Shown: positions 7,460 through 15,483, numbered from the stretch's first letter. The stretch is DNA of 21,665 bases from CAZCZZ01 sp964503335 (GCA_964503335.1 CAZCZZ010000065.1:1-21665), one strand, 5' to 3'. Notes: generated by a model not told the origin, from the letters alone. Made by a program: numbers and translations.

Positions 7460-7990
7460 TCACAAGTGCTTCAACAGAAACGGCGCCAGTTCGCTCATTC
7501 CGCGCAACCGATAGTCCGCCATCGTAGGCTTCCCGCAGTCTGCTACGAGGACAGTCCGGCAGCCTGCGCGCCGACCGGCAACTATATCACGTTCCAGATC
7601 GCCCACCATCCACGATTGCTGCAAATCGATGCGATGCCTGGATGCTGCCTCGATGAGCATCCCGGGGTTTGGTTTGCGGTGCGAATGATCATCGTCCGGC
7701 GACGTGCAGAAAAGGATATCCTTCATGGTAAGCCCATGCCTTCGAAGCGCTTGCAGTAGTTTGTCATGAATGGCATGCAGGGATTCCTCGGTCATCTTCC
7801 CCCTGCCCACACCACTTTGGTTTGTGACAATCACGGCCAGATGGTCCTTCTCATTCACAACCCTCAGGGCGTCAAGGAATTCCGTGATCATGTGAAACTC
7901 GTCGACGTGCATGATGTAGCGGCCGGAGACAGGGGGATGATTGACGATGCCATCCCGGTCGAAGAAGACACATTTTACGCCACCTTGCAT
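7460..7990 (-). CDS. HAD-IIIA family phosphatase, GmhB-like
   Basis: This is a 176-residue HAD phosphatase related to D-glycero-D-manno-heptose-1,7-bisphosphate 7-phosphatase and the histidinol-phosphatase domain. It carries FFDRDGIVN with nucleophile D11 and acid D13, TNQSGVGRG (56-64), RKPNPGM (105-111) and MVGDLERDI (D131, D135). Classical GmhB has a zinc loop of one C-x-H and one C-x-C just before RKP. Here the loop reads C95-T-S-P and ends H102-S-H104, so the usual ligand set is absent or altered. A role in making activated heptose or another sugar phosphate for the polysaccharide fits the neighbourhood, but the substrate is unproven. It is the first gene of the minus-strand block, divergent from the GbsR gene, with only a weak GGGG-type ribosome binding site. 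Confidence 0.85.
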   Translation of the reverse strand: MQGGVKCVFFDRDGIVNHPPVSGRYIMHVDEFHMITEFLDALRVVNEKDHLAVIVTNQSGVGRGKMTEESLHAIHDKLLQALRRHGLTMKDILFCTSPDDDHSHRKPNPGMLIEAASRHRIDLQQSWMVGDLERDIVAGRRAGCRTVLVADCGKPTMADYRLRGMSELAPFLLKHL

Positions 7991-8023
7991 CGTCTATGAC
8001 CCCGAATCATTGGGGATTTCCTC

Positions 8024-8068
8024 TTTACGCGACCCACGGGGCTGACGTATGTTCAGTGCGTATTGAAC
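8024..8068 (+). promoter_or_regulatory. Operator-like palindrome with overlapping promoter, upstream of the GbsR gene
   Basis: GTTCAGTGCGTATTGAAC (8051-8068) is an 18-base imperfect palindrome (7 of 9 positions per half match, outer five perfect). A weak promoter, TTTACG (8024-8029), 18 bases, TATGTT (8048-8053), overlaps its left half, so a protein bound there would block transcription. It is a reasonable autoregulatory site for the GbsR/MarR protein encoded just downstream. It could also affect the divergent phosphatase gene. Confidence 0.4.
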
Positions 8069-8113
8069 GTTCTGCACCAAGAACTCACCCTCCCGGGGGC
8101 GTAAAGCGCGCCG

Positions 8114-8135
8114 GGACTTCACAGGGACGAAGTCT
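8114..8135 (+). promoter_or_regulatory. Hairpin holding the ribosome binding site of the GbsR gene
   Basis: GACTTC (8115-8120) pairs with GAAGTC (8129-8134), extendable by one G-U pair. The eight-base loop contains AGGGA, the only Shine-Dalgarno-like sequence ahead of the ATG at 8140. It could tune translation initiation. Confidence 0.35.
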
Positions 8136-8139
8136 GCCC

Positions 8140-8655
8140 ATGCAACATGAACCTGCGATGAAACAAGATCTCGCCGCCCTTCGCCAGCAATTTGTCGAAG
8201 CGGCCGGCCATGCCACCCAGACCTTCGGGTTCGGCCGGATCATCGGCCAGATCTACGCCCACGCGTACTTCACCCCCCAGCCGCTTTCGCTGGATGATCT
8301 CGCGCGCGACCTTGGGATCAGCAAGGGCAGCGCAAGCATGGCCGTGCGCCAGCTTGAAACGTGGGGAGCGCTGCGGAAGCTCTGGGTGAAGGGCGATCGG
8401 AAGGACTACTACGAGCCCACCGAGGAGTTCGGGAAGATCATCCGCAAGGCGCTCGTCGATCTCGTCGGCCAGAGCATGGAGTCGGCTGATTCCCTGATCT
8501 CGCAGACCGAAGCGCAGCTCCAGCAGTTGCCGTCATCTGAGAGCGAGGATGCCGAGATCGCATTCTTCCGCAAACGCGTGGCCAAGATCGACTGGTTCCG
8601 CAGGCGCGCCCAGGGACTCTGGGAAAGCCCCGTCATCCGGATGCTCTTTAAGTAA
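8140..8655 (+). CDS. GbsR/MarR family transcriptional regulator
   Basis: This is a 171-residue DNA-binding protein of the GbsR branch of MarR-like winged-helix regulators. The characteristic GFGRIIGQIYAHAYF lies at about residues 30-44. It is followed by the helix-turn-helix (PLSLDDLARDLGISKGSASM, about 48-67) with recognition helix SASMAVRQLETWGAL, and the wing VKGDRKDYYE (83-92). The C-terminal helices would form the dimer interface. I prefer the start at 8140 over 7996: the earlier ATG adds 48 residues unlike the family and would put the operator candidate inside the gene. An ATG at 8158 is another option. The stop overlaps the next start (TAATG), so it leads the polysaccharide operon and probably controls it. 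The signal sensed is not evident. Confidence 0.9.
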   Translation: MQHEPAMKQDLAALRQQFVEAAGHATQTFGFGRIIGQIYAHAYFTPQPLSLDDLARDLGISKGSASMAVRQLETWGALRKLWVKGDRKDYYEPTEEFGKIIRKALVDLVGQSMESADSLISQTEAQLQQLPSSESEDAEIAFFRKRVAKIDWFRRRAQGLWESPVIRMLFK

Positions 8656-9503
8656 TGAGTACACTTCGACATCGCGTTCGCTGGCTGATCAACCTGCCGC
8701 GCCGCCTCCTGCTTCGCGGCAAAGGACTGGTTCGAGGCACACCGTGCCCGGCCTGCGGCAGCAGAGCCACGTTGAACCGCAGGACAATCCTCTCCGGGGA
8801 ACTCGTTCGCACATGGGAGCTCACGCCGGAGTGGGCTGCCTGGTTCAACGACCGCGAAGGAACATCATGCGCGCTCTGTGGCTGCAACAGCCGCTCGCGC
8901 CATCTGGCAAAGACCTTCGTCGATCACATCAACGGCATACAGCACACAACGTTCACATCGCTCAACCAGGTCGTGAAGCATCCGGTCCTGCGCAGCATGC
9001 AGATCGCGGAGATCAACGCCTGCGGACAGCTCCATCGGTGGCTGGCCAAACTCCCGGGCCTCATCTACTCCGAATATGGCTCCTATCCGGGCATCCGGCA
9101 GGAGGACTTGCTGCATCTCTCCTATAGGGATGCGTCGTTCGATATCGTCCTGACGTCCGAGACGCTTGAACACGTTCCGGACGTCCCTCGTGCCCTGAGC
9201 GAGATACGGCGCGTACTCAAGCCGGGCGGCCTTCACATCTTCTCAACCCCCGTGGTCTGGGACCGACCCGCATCCCGGGCGTGTTGCACTATCGCGGATG
9301 GCAAAATCTCCCACCTGCGTCCCGCCTCCTACCACGGGCTCGCTGGAACCCATGCGACCGACATGATCGTCATGACCGAATTCGGGGCGGATATCATCGA
9401 TATGCTGGCAAAGGCCGGCTTCGAAACACGGGTCATGCGGGACGCCTCGAATCCCGCGCTGTGCACCTTCGTGAGTACCAAACCGGCCGGGACCCCGTCA
9501 TGA
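8655..9503 (+). CDS. SAM-dependent methyltransferase with N-terminal zinc-ribbon-like segment
   Basis: This is a 282-residue protein. Residues 31-34 (CPAC) and 72-75 (CALC) form a four-cysteine, zinc-ribbon-like N-terminal module, followed by NSRSRH. The second half is a class I methyltransferase: DASFDIVLTSETLEHVPDVP (159-178) and EIRRVLKPGGLHIFSTP (183-199) are the typical motif II/III regions of Methyltransf_11. The expected glycine-rich SAM-binding motif I is hard to find. The equivalent position (about 117-143, AEINACGQL...YSEYGSYPG) is divergent, though the family sometimes has such variants. Its substrate, probably a sugar or lipid intermediate of the polysaccharide, is unknown. It overlaps the regulator gene by one base and the next gene by four (ATGA). 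Confidence 0.82.
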   Translation: MSTLRHRVRWLINLPRRLLLRGKGLVRGTPCPACGSRATLNRRTILSGELVRTWELTPEWAAWFNDREGTSCALCGCNSRSRHLAKTFVDHINGIQHTTFTSLNQVVKHPVLRSMQIAEINACGQLHRWLAKLPGLIYSEYGSYPGIRQEDLLHLSYRDASFDIVLTSETLEHVPDVPRALSEIRRVLKPGGLHIFSTPVVWDRPASRACCTIADGKISHLRPASYHGLAGTHATDMIVMTEFGADIIDMLAKAGFETRVMRDASNPALCTFVSTKPAGTPS

Positions 9504-10303
9504 GCATGGAATTCACGGGTGAGCGCATGGTGCCTGAGGCGGCAGATCCCGCCACGTACTGGCATCACATCTACCGCTACCGTTTCGCAATCCCACTCTG
9601 TCGCGGACGCGACACACTGGACGTGGCGTGCGGCGAGGGCTACGGCTGCGCATCGCTACGTGCAGGTGGAGCAGGCAGCATCGTGGGAGTCGACATCTCC
9701 CCGGATGCCTGCCGCAACGCGGAAGCCCGCTACAAGGTGAAAGCCCTTGCCGCGCCCGCAGAGAGAATCCCGCTGCCCGATGCATCGCTCGACGCGATTG
9801 TTTCCTTCGAGACCGTGGAGCACGTTCCAGAACCCGATGCCTTCCTCCGGGAGTGCGCTCGACTGCTGCGCAAGGACGGGCTGCTGATCATGTCGTCTCC
9901 CAATCGCGAGCTGTACCGATTGCGAAACGGCATAAACAAGTTCCATTGCTCCGAGCTGAGCGAACAGGAGTTCCTTGATCTGGTCAGCCGCTACTTCCAT
10001 ATCGAAGGACGCTACGGCCAATACCCGGAACTCAAGCCGCGCGGCCTGCTGAATCCCCGCCTGTGGCGCTTCCTTCCCTGGCTTCGCCTGCGTGGAGCCA
10101 ACGGAATCCGTCGCATGGCGTTCCGGCATCTCTGCACGTACTTCAGCAGAGTCTCGCCGACGCATCACGCGGATCCCGCAAAGGCCGTTCTCGGCTCACT
10201 TCCTTCGTGGAACGCATGGTTGAACCCGAACATCGTGCGCCCGCGGCTTCCTGGAACCGCGCTCGACTTTGTGTTCCTCGTCCTTGTGGCCCGACGCCGA
10301 TGA
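9500..10303 (+). CDS. Class I SAM-dependent methyltransferase
   Basis: This is a 267-residue methyltransferase with intact motifs: SAM-binding DVACGEGYG (41-49), GVDISP (63-68) and FETVEHVPEPDAFLRECARLL (from 103). The N-terminal MEFTGERMVPE...HHIYRYRFA is typical of methyltransferases in polysaccharide clusters. The start at 9500 is chosen because it makes an ATGA overlap with the previous stop, as at the following junctions. A longer in-frame opening from 9281 would overlap the previous gene by more than 200 bases and is rejected. ATG at 9506 is a close alternative. It probably methylates a sugar or a lipid-linked intermediate, with the acceptor undetermined. Confidence 0.92.
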   Translation: MSMEFTGERMVPEAADPATYWHHIYRYRFAIPLCRGRDTLDVACGEGYGCASLRAGGAGSIVGVDISPDACRNAEARYKVKALAAPAERIPLPDASLDAIVSFETVEHVPEPDAFLRECARLLRKDGLLIMSSPNRELYRLRNGINKFHCSELSEQEFLDLVSRYFHIEGRYGQYPELKPRGLLNPRLWRFLPWLRLRGANGIRRMAFRHLCTYFSRVSPTHHADPAKAVLGSLPSWNAWLNPNIVRPRLPGTALDFVFLVLVARRR

Positions 10304-11268
10304 CCGTGAACAACCGCCTAGCCCTTGTTCTGCCGGCCTACAAAGGCGCATTCCTCGCCGACGCGCTGGAGTCGCTGGCTGCGCAGACCGATAAGGCCTT
10401 CCGCGTCTATGTCGGCGACGATGCAAGCCCCGAAGCGTTGGAGCCGATCGCACAGCGTTTCCGCGGGCGGCTCGACGTGGTCTACCACCGCTTCGGCGAA
10501 AACGCAGGCGGCCGGAGCATGGCCGAGCAATGGAACCGTTGCGTCCACTTGACGAGCGAACCGTGGGTCTGGCTCTTCTCGGACGACGATGTCGCCGACG
10601 CCGGCTGCGTCGCCGCCTGGCGCAAGCTCCTTGCCGAAACGAACTCACCCCCGGACGTCTATCGATTCCAGACACGCACGATCGACGGAACCGGGCGCAC
10701 GTTGCGCCTCAATCCGTCGCATCCGGAGCACGAATCCTCGCTCGGCTTCGTGTACCACAGGCTGCAACGCCAACGACTCAGTTACGCCTGCGAGTACATC
10801 TTCTCGCGCGCCTCCTTCGACCGCTCGGAAGGCTTTGTGGATTTCCCCCTGGCGTGGTGCAGCGATGACGCATCGTGGGCCCTGTTCGCCCGCGACACCG
10901 GAATCCGCGCAGTGCCGGGCCCGCGCGTCGGCTGGCGCATCAGCGACCGGAACATTTCGGGAGCAACGGGCGTCACGGGCCGCGCGCTCAAACGCGAGGC
11001 TCTCCTGCGCTACCTCGAGTGGCTCTCGCCACGCATCATGACCGAATTCACCGACACGGACCTCACCGAAGCGCTTGTCCGTCAAGCCATCCCCGGCTGG
11101 TTCTGGCACCAGCTGCTGGTTGCCGACGTGCCTTGCGATCAAGCGTCGCTAAAGCGCCTTCGCGCAGTTTCCTCCGAACGCGGCAGCCTGCGATGCATTC
11201 GCCACAATGCAAACCTGCAGATGCAGCGCGCCAGGCAATGCCTGAAGAAGTTCCTCGGACGTCCATGA
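10300..11268 (+). CDS. Family 2 (GT-A) glycosyltransferase
   Basis: This is a 322-residue cytoplasmic glycosyltransferase that should transfer a sugar from a nucleotide donor to the growing polysaccharide intermediate. The GT2 features are LALVLPAYKGAFLADALESLAAQ (from residue 7), the nucleotide-binding GDDAS (39-43), and the metal-binding DxD-type SDDD (94-97). A later CSDDASWALFA may hold the catalytic base region. The ATG at 10300 overlaps the preceding stop as ATGA. A longer in-frame ORF from 10063 is not plausible because it would lie over the previous methyltransferase. Sugar specificity cannot be read from the sequence. Confidence 0.93.
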   Translation: MTVNNRLALVLPAYKGAFLADALESLAAQTDKAFRVYVGDDASPEALEPIAQRFRGRLDVVYHRFGENAGGRSMAEQWNRCVHLTSEPWVWLFSDDDVADAGCVAAWRKLLAETNSPPDVYRFQTRTIDGTGRTLRLNPSHPEHESSLGFVYHRLQRQRLSYACEYIFSRASFDRSEGFVDFPLAWCSDDASWALFARDTGIRAVPGPRVGWRISDRNISGATGVTGRALKREALLRYLEWLSPRIMTEFTDTDLTEALVRQAIPGWFWHQLLVADVPCDQASLKRLRAVSSERGSLRCIRHNANLQMQRARQCLKKFLGRP

Positions 11269-12788
11269 GCCATCACAGGAAGTTACTCTGGAACACGGTC
11301 GCAAACACGGCCGGGCAGTTGCTCGGCCCGGTGGTCGCGATCATTCTCGTTCCCGTCTACCTTTCCGTGCTGGGCCGCGAGTCCTACGGGCTGATCGGAT
11401 TCTTCACGGCGCTGAATCTGCTGATGCAGATCTTCTCGCAGGGCATCGGGCAGGCGCTGCAGAGGACGATTGCCCAGCGCGACGTGGATGAACAAGGCCG
11501 CCGGCTTTTGCGCCGCCTCGTGTCCACGTTCGAACGAGCCTATGGAGTCATGGGTCTCGTGATCATGGTGTGCCTGATGGCCGCATCCGGATTCGTCAGC
11601 CGGGATTGGGTCCGGAACGAGCACCTGGACTCGTCCACGATCCAACTGTGTCTGGTCATCCTCTCCCTTCGCATCGGCATCGCTTTTCCCTCGGGCGTGT
11701 ACCAATCGGTGTTCGTTGGCACACAGCGACAGGTGATCGGGAATGCCACGACGGTGATCGTAACGCTGGCGGGCGCCCTTGCAAATGTGGCCATCACGTT
11801 TCTGACCCGCTCGGTCGTCTGGGTGATCGCGTGCGACGCGATGTTTGCCGCGCTCACGATGGTCCTTCTGCGCTGGCAGGCCTTCCGGGTTCTCCCCCAA
11901 CGCAGCGCTTCGGAATCCGGCACATTCTCGCGGCAGGACTTCCTCGCCGTGGCACGTCCGTCCATCTGGCTCATCTGCACATCCGGACTCGGCGTACTCA
12001 TCACGCAGATGGACCGCATCATCCTCAGCCGCATGGTCACCCTGGGCGAGCTGGCCGTGTACAACGCCGGCGTCGCCGCCGGCCGCGTGGTCAGCATCCT
12101 TTACACCCCCTTCCTCATGGCCTCCTACCCCGAGATCTGTCAGTGCGCCACGCAAGGAGATCGGAAAGCGCTCGCCCGTCTCGTGGCACGGAACGCAACC
12201 GTGGTCTCCGCGATGACAGCGTGTTGTGCATTCCCGATGTGCTTCTTCGCGTCCGACGTGCTCCAGGTCTGGACGCGTGACGCCACGGTCGTCCACGAGG
12301 GTTCCGCCATTCTCGTTCTGTACACCCTCGGCAGCCTCGCCATCTCCAACGCCTCGGTCTTCTATATGTTGCAGATGGCCATCGGCGCCGTCCGCTATGC
12401 CGCAGCTTTTAATGCCGTTTCCATCCTCTGGTATCCGCTCGGCATGATCGGCCTCATCCACGTCCGCGGTCCGGAAGGCGCAGCGTGGTGCTGGCTGGTT
12501 TACTGCGCTTCCGCATGGATTGCAGTAGGCGGCGTGGCATTTCTTCGTCACCTCGACCGCGGGATGATCGGCGCCTATCTTCAGGCTGCGGCGCTCCCGG
12601 TCCTGCTGGGCACATGCATCAGCGCCGTGATGTCCAAGGCAGCGCACATGGTGTTTCCCCTGCAAGCCTGGCCGCGACTGGCCTTCGCGGCTACGGCGGC
12701 GGCCGCGATCCTGCCGGCCAGCGTCGTCGCCGTGCTGGGGCCTACCGACAGCATGGCCTTGTTCCGCCGCATGGTGCGTCGCACATGA
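11265..12788 (+). CDS. Polysaccharide flippase, Wzx-like (MOP superfamily)
   Basis: This is a 507-residue inner-membrane protein with about 12-14 hydrophobic segments spread over its whole length, fitting the oligosaccharide flippase family that moves lipid-linked repeat units across the membrane. The N-terminus NTVANTAGQLLGPVVAIILVP is typical, with SYGLIGFFTAL in the first loop and GLGVLITQMDRIILSRM plus ELAVYNAGVAAGRV at the start of the second half. The start at 11265 gives an ATGA overlap with the glycosyltransferase stop. Its place between two glycosyltransferases and before the polymerase supports a Wzx/Wzy-dependent pathway. The substrate is the unit made by the neighbouring enzymes. 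Confidence 0.93.
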   Translation: MSHHRKLLWNTVANTAGQLLGPVVAIILVPVYLSVLGRESYGLIGFFTALNLLMQIFSQGIGQALQRTIAQRDVDEQGRRLLRRLVSTFERAYGVMGLVIMVCLMAASGFVSRDWVRNEHLDSSTIQLCLVILSLRIGIAFPSGVYQSVFVGTQRQVIGNATTVIVTLAGALANVAITFLTRSVVWVIACDAMFAALTMVLLRWQAFRVLPQRSASESGTFSRQDFLAVARPSIWLICTSGLGVLITQMDRIILSRMVTLGELAVYNAGVAAGRVVSILYTPFLMASYPEICQCATQGDRKALARLVARNATVVSAMTACCAFPMCFFASDVLQVWTRDATVVHEGSAILVLYTLGSLAISNASVFYMLQMAIGAVRYAAAFNAVSILWYPLGMIGLIHVRGPEGAAWCWLVYCASAWIAVGGVAFLRHLDRGMIGAYLQAAALPVLLGTCISAVMSKAAHMVFPLQAWPRLAFAATAAAAILPASVVAVLGPTDSMALFRRMVRRT

Positions 12789-13849
12789 GCAACGATTCCG
12801 ACAACAACAAAGCCGTCCTTTTCGGCTTCTCGTTCCTCCACCATGGACCGCACACGGCATTCCACGGACTGGCGAAAGCGCTTTCGGACCAGATCGTCAT
12901 CGATGTGACACCGCCGCTTCCGCGCCAGACGCCGCACTGGATCATGTGGCGATTCAACTGGCGCTGGCTCGCGTGGAGCGAGCGTCGCGTCCGTCCGTAC
13001 TTCAAGGACCCGGAGCCGCGCGTGATCCACTATTTCTTTCCAGAGAACACCATGCGCCAAGCGGCGCAGTGGAAGGGAAAGCACCATCTTGTTGCAACGT
13101 GCCATCAACCCGCGGCCCGACTCTCGGGGCGCGAAAGGCCCGTGAACCCGCTCTTTATCGAGAGTCTGAAGGCGAGCGATGCGATCATCGTCCAGTGCAA
13201 GAGCCATATCGGCGAGTATCAAGCCCTGTTTCCCGACGTGAAGGTTGGATGCATACCGCTCGGCGTCGATACGACGTTCTTTCATGGCCGCGTGGAAATC
13301 CCACAGGAACGACCGCGTATCCTGACGGTCGGAAACTGGCTGCGGGACTACGCAACGTGGGCGAAGGTCGTCAATACGTTCGCGTGGAAAGCGAGCGCCC
13401 CGGAATTCACCGTGGTGGCGAGTGCCAATACGATTGCGGAAGCGAAGCGTCACTTGTCGAACGACAACCTGCCCGTCCGTTTTCTCTGCGGCATCAGCGA
13501 CGAGGAACTCCGTGCCGAATACGAGAAGGCCACCCTCTTTTACCTTCCCCTCGAAGATGCCATGGCGAATGACGCGATCCTGGAAGCCCTCGCCATGGGC
13601 AAGGCTTCGGTGGTGACGGACCTGCCGGCGACACGGGACTATCTCGGAGATGCGGCCATTTACGTCGCAAAAAACTCCGCGGATGAAGCGATTGCCGCGA
13701 TTGAGGGCTTGCTGACCCATCCGGATCGGGCTAGGTCTATGCGGATGTGCGCGAGACAAAGAGCGGAAGACCTGTATGCGTGGGACAAGATCGCTGACCA
13801 ATACCGTCAGGTGTATCGCCAGGTTGCTGAAGGGACATTCCAGCCGTGA
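12785..13849 (+). CDS. Family 4 (GT-B) glycosyltransferase
   Basis: This is a 354-residue protein with the two-domain GT-B layout. The N-terminal half includes HYFFPENTMRQAAQWKGKHHLVATCHQP. IPLGVDTTFF marks the domain linker (about residues 157-166), and the C-terminal half has RILTVGNWLRDY and the donor-site region LFYLPLEDAMANDAILEAL, with the glutamate and the following AMGKASVVTDLPATRDYL typical of GT4 enzymes. The usual SxxEGxP-like stretch is less canonical here (EDAMANDAILEA). It probably adds a sugar to the lipid-linked precursor in the cytoplasm. The ATG at 12785 forms an ATGA overlap with the flippase stop. Confidence 0.9.
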   Translation: MSNDSDNNKAVLFGFSFLHHGPHTAFHGLAKALSDQIVIDVTPPLPRQTPHWIMWRFNWRWLAWSERRVRPYFKDPEPRVIHYFFPENTMRQAAQWKGKHHLVATCHQPAARLSGRERPVNPLFIESLKASDAIIVQCKSHIGEYQALFPDVKVGCIPLGVDTTFFHGRVEIPQERPRILTVGNWLRDYATWAKVVNTFAWKASAPEFTVVASANTIAEAKRHLSNDNLPVRFLCGISDEELRAEYEKATLFYLPLEDAMANDAILEALAMGKASVVTDLPATRDYLGDAAIYVAKNSADEAIAAIEGLLTHPDRARSMRMCARQRAEDLYAWDKIADQYRQVYRQVAEGTFQP

Positions 13850-15369
13850 TTCCGCAGGCCCTCATCCCGTTGATCGGCGTTCTCGTCGTCGTCTTCATCG
13901 CATTCTACGGCTTCAAGTCCGGCGGGTACCTCGTCCACATCGGGCTGATGGCCACGCCGTTCCTCATCTACCTGGTGAACAACCCCAGTGCGTGGCTGGT
14001 GGCGATCCTCGCGCTGATCGACAGCAAGCTCATCTTCCCCGGGATCCCGCAAGGCCTGAACGTCGTGCACGTGATGATGGCCGGGTTCGTCGCACTGATC
14101 GTCGCCCGCAACATCATCAACAAGCCGGAGTCGCACCCGCATGACGCGGCCGACCGGTTCCTGATCGCCTTCATGGTTGTCCTGGCCGTCACGGCGGCCA
14201 CGCGCGGGCTGGGCATCCGCGCGCTCGGCGGCGAGTCCTGGGGCGGCATGGGCTATATCAAGCTCTGGCTCGCCGGAAGCTTCGTCCTCGCCTCGCGCTA
14301 CGTAACCCTCTCGAACCGCCAGCTTCGCGTGTCCATCATCCTCATGGTGCTCCTCGGTCTCCTGCCTGTGTTCGCGCAGTTCCTGTTCATGGTCTCCCGC
14401 GGCGCAGTCTACCAACAGTACATGTTCATCGAAGCCTACGTCGGCGGCCTGCTGGACTCGCTGAACGCCGCAGAGTCCGGTCGCGGCGTCGTTCGCTACC
14501 ACATGCTCTCGGGCCTCTCCAGCACGGCGCTCATGATGGGCATCGTGCTGATTCCCGGCGTCACCGCGATGCAACGCCTTGGCATCGGCGCCACCGTGCT
14601 TGGCGCCTTCGTGATGGCGGGCCTCTCGGGGTTTCGCGGCGCCATTCTCCTCTTGGTTGGTACTGTCGTACTCGTCCTTTTGATTCAATCTAAGTCGAAC
14701 AAGCTGCCCCGCCTCGCGGGCTTCTTCTTCCTTCTTTTCGCATGCCTGGTCATCACTTACCCATTCATCGAGCACTTGCCTTCTTCGATCCAAAGGACGC
14801 TCTCCTGGTTGCCCGGTGCGAACGTACCGCTGGACATCAAGATTGAGGCCATGAACTCAGTGACGACCCGGACACGCGTTTGGGAAATGGCTTGGGCCGA
14901 AGTGCCGCGCTACCTTTGGATAGGCAAAGGTTTCACACTCAATCCACTGGACCTTCTCTCGGTGACCGTGAGGCAAGATTGGGTTCTCTCGGCATTCCTC
15001 GGCCATAACTACCACAGTGGTCCGCTCACACTGCTTCTGGATACCGGCATATTCGGATTCATCACGGGCTCGGGATTCATGATAGCATCTTGTATATCAG
15101 CATACAGACGCTTGCGATACGTGGATTCCGATCCGTTCCTGCGCCGCTTCTATATATTCCTCCTGGCGCAGTACATCTACTCGGTGCCCGCCTATTTCTT
15201 CATCTTCGGCGACGTGCGCGAATCGTTCGTCACAATGTTCATCCGCTACGCCTTCATGGGCGTCATCGTCAACTCCAGCATTGCGCTAAAGGCGGCGGCC
15301 CAACCCAAGCCTGCGCGCTCTTCGGCCGTACCGGCATTCCAGCAGCGACGCGCGATCGTCTTCCGGTAA
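13846..15369 (+). CDS. O-antigen ligase/polymerase-like membrane protein (Wzy-like)
   Basis: This is a 507-residue polytopic protein with about 11-12 membrane segments. The family signals are GFRGAILLL (262-270), TRTRVWEMAWAEVPRYLWIGKGF (341-363) and the periplasmic GHNYHSGPLTLLLDTGIFG (386-404), as in Wzy_C/O-antigen ligase proteins. It probably polymerises or ligates the flipped repeat units. The start is GTG at 13846, overlapping the previous stop as GTGA. The final 25 residues are polar and lack a recognisable domain. Codon choice from about 14650 to 15190 looks less GC-biased than in the first half. A 114-base spacer with a palindrome follows, ending the run of overlapping genes. Confidence 0.88.
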   Translation: MIPQALIPLIGVLVVVFIAFYGFKSGGYLVHIGLMATPFLIYLVNNPSAWLVAILALIDSKLIFPGIPQGLNVVHVMMAGFVALIVARNIINKPESHPHDAADRFLIAFMVVLAVTAATRGLGIRALGGESWGGMGYIKLWLAGSFVLASRYVTLSNRQLRVSIILMVLLGLLPVFAQFLFMVSRGAVYQQYMFIEAYVGGLLDSLNAAESGRGVVRYHMLSGLSSTALMMGIVLIPGVTAMQRLGIGATVLGAFVMAGLSGFRGAILLLVGTVVLVLLIQSKSNKLPRLAGFFFLLFACLVITYPFIEHLPSSIQRTLSWLPGANVPLDIKIEAMNSVTTRTRVWEMAWAEVPRYLWIGKGFTLNPLDLLSVTVRQDWVLSAFLGHNYHSGPLTLLLDTGIFGFITGSGFMIASCISAYRRLRYVDSDPFLRRFYIFLLAQYIYSVPAYFFIFGDVRESFVTMFIRYAFMGVIVNSSIALKAAAQPKPARSSAVPAFQQRRAIVFR

Positions 15370-15402
15370 TCGACTACATGCGTGCGACACAATCCCTGGT
15401 AG

Positions 15403-15423
15403 GGCGAACCCTCCGGGTGAGCC
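15403..15423. repeat. REP-like palindrome between the polymerase and glycosyltransferase genes
   Basis: GGCGAACCC (15403-15411) and GGGTGAGCC (15415-15423) form an imperfect inverted repeat (7 of 9 pairs) with a three-base loop. No U-run follows. Further on, CCGCAGAGACGC (about 15443-15454) repeats 12 bases of the GxxExxY-flanking arm. The rest of the 114-base spacer shows nothing else. Confidence 0.45.
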
Positions 15424-15483
15424 GTCGGAAATAGCTGCAGCTCCGCAGAGACGCCCGCCCCAACTCAAGATCACCGAGTTTCC

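Noticed and set aside
8000..8015. CCCC/GGGG hairpin as terminator
   Set aside because: It has a four-base stem and eight-base loop with no proper U-run, and lies between divergent gene starts where no terminator is needed.
11283..12860. 525-residue minus-strand open frame across the flippase gene
   Set aside because: It is low-complexity, histidine-, arginine- and glycine-rich, and antisense to a clear membrane protein.
13807..14793. 328-residue minus-strand open frame under the polymerase gene
   Set aside because: Its composition is charged and repetitive, typical of the antisense of a membrane protein.
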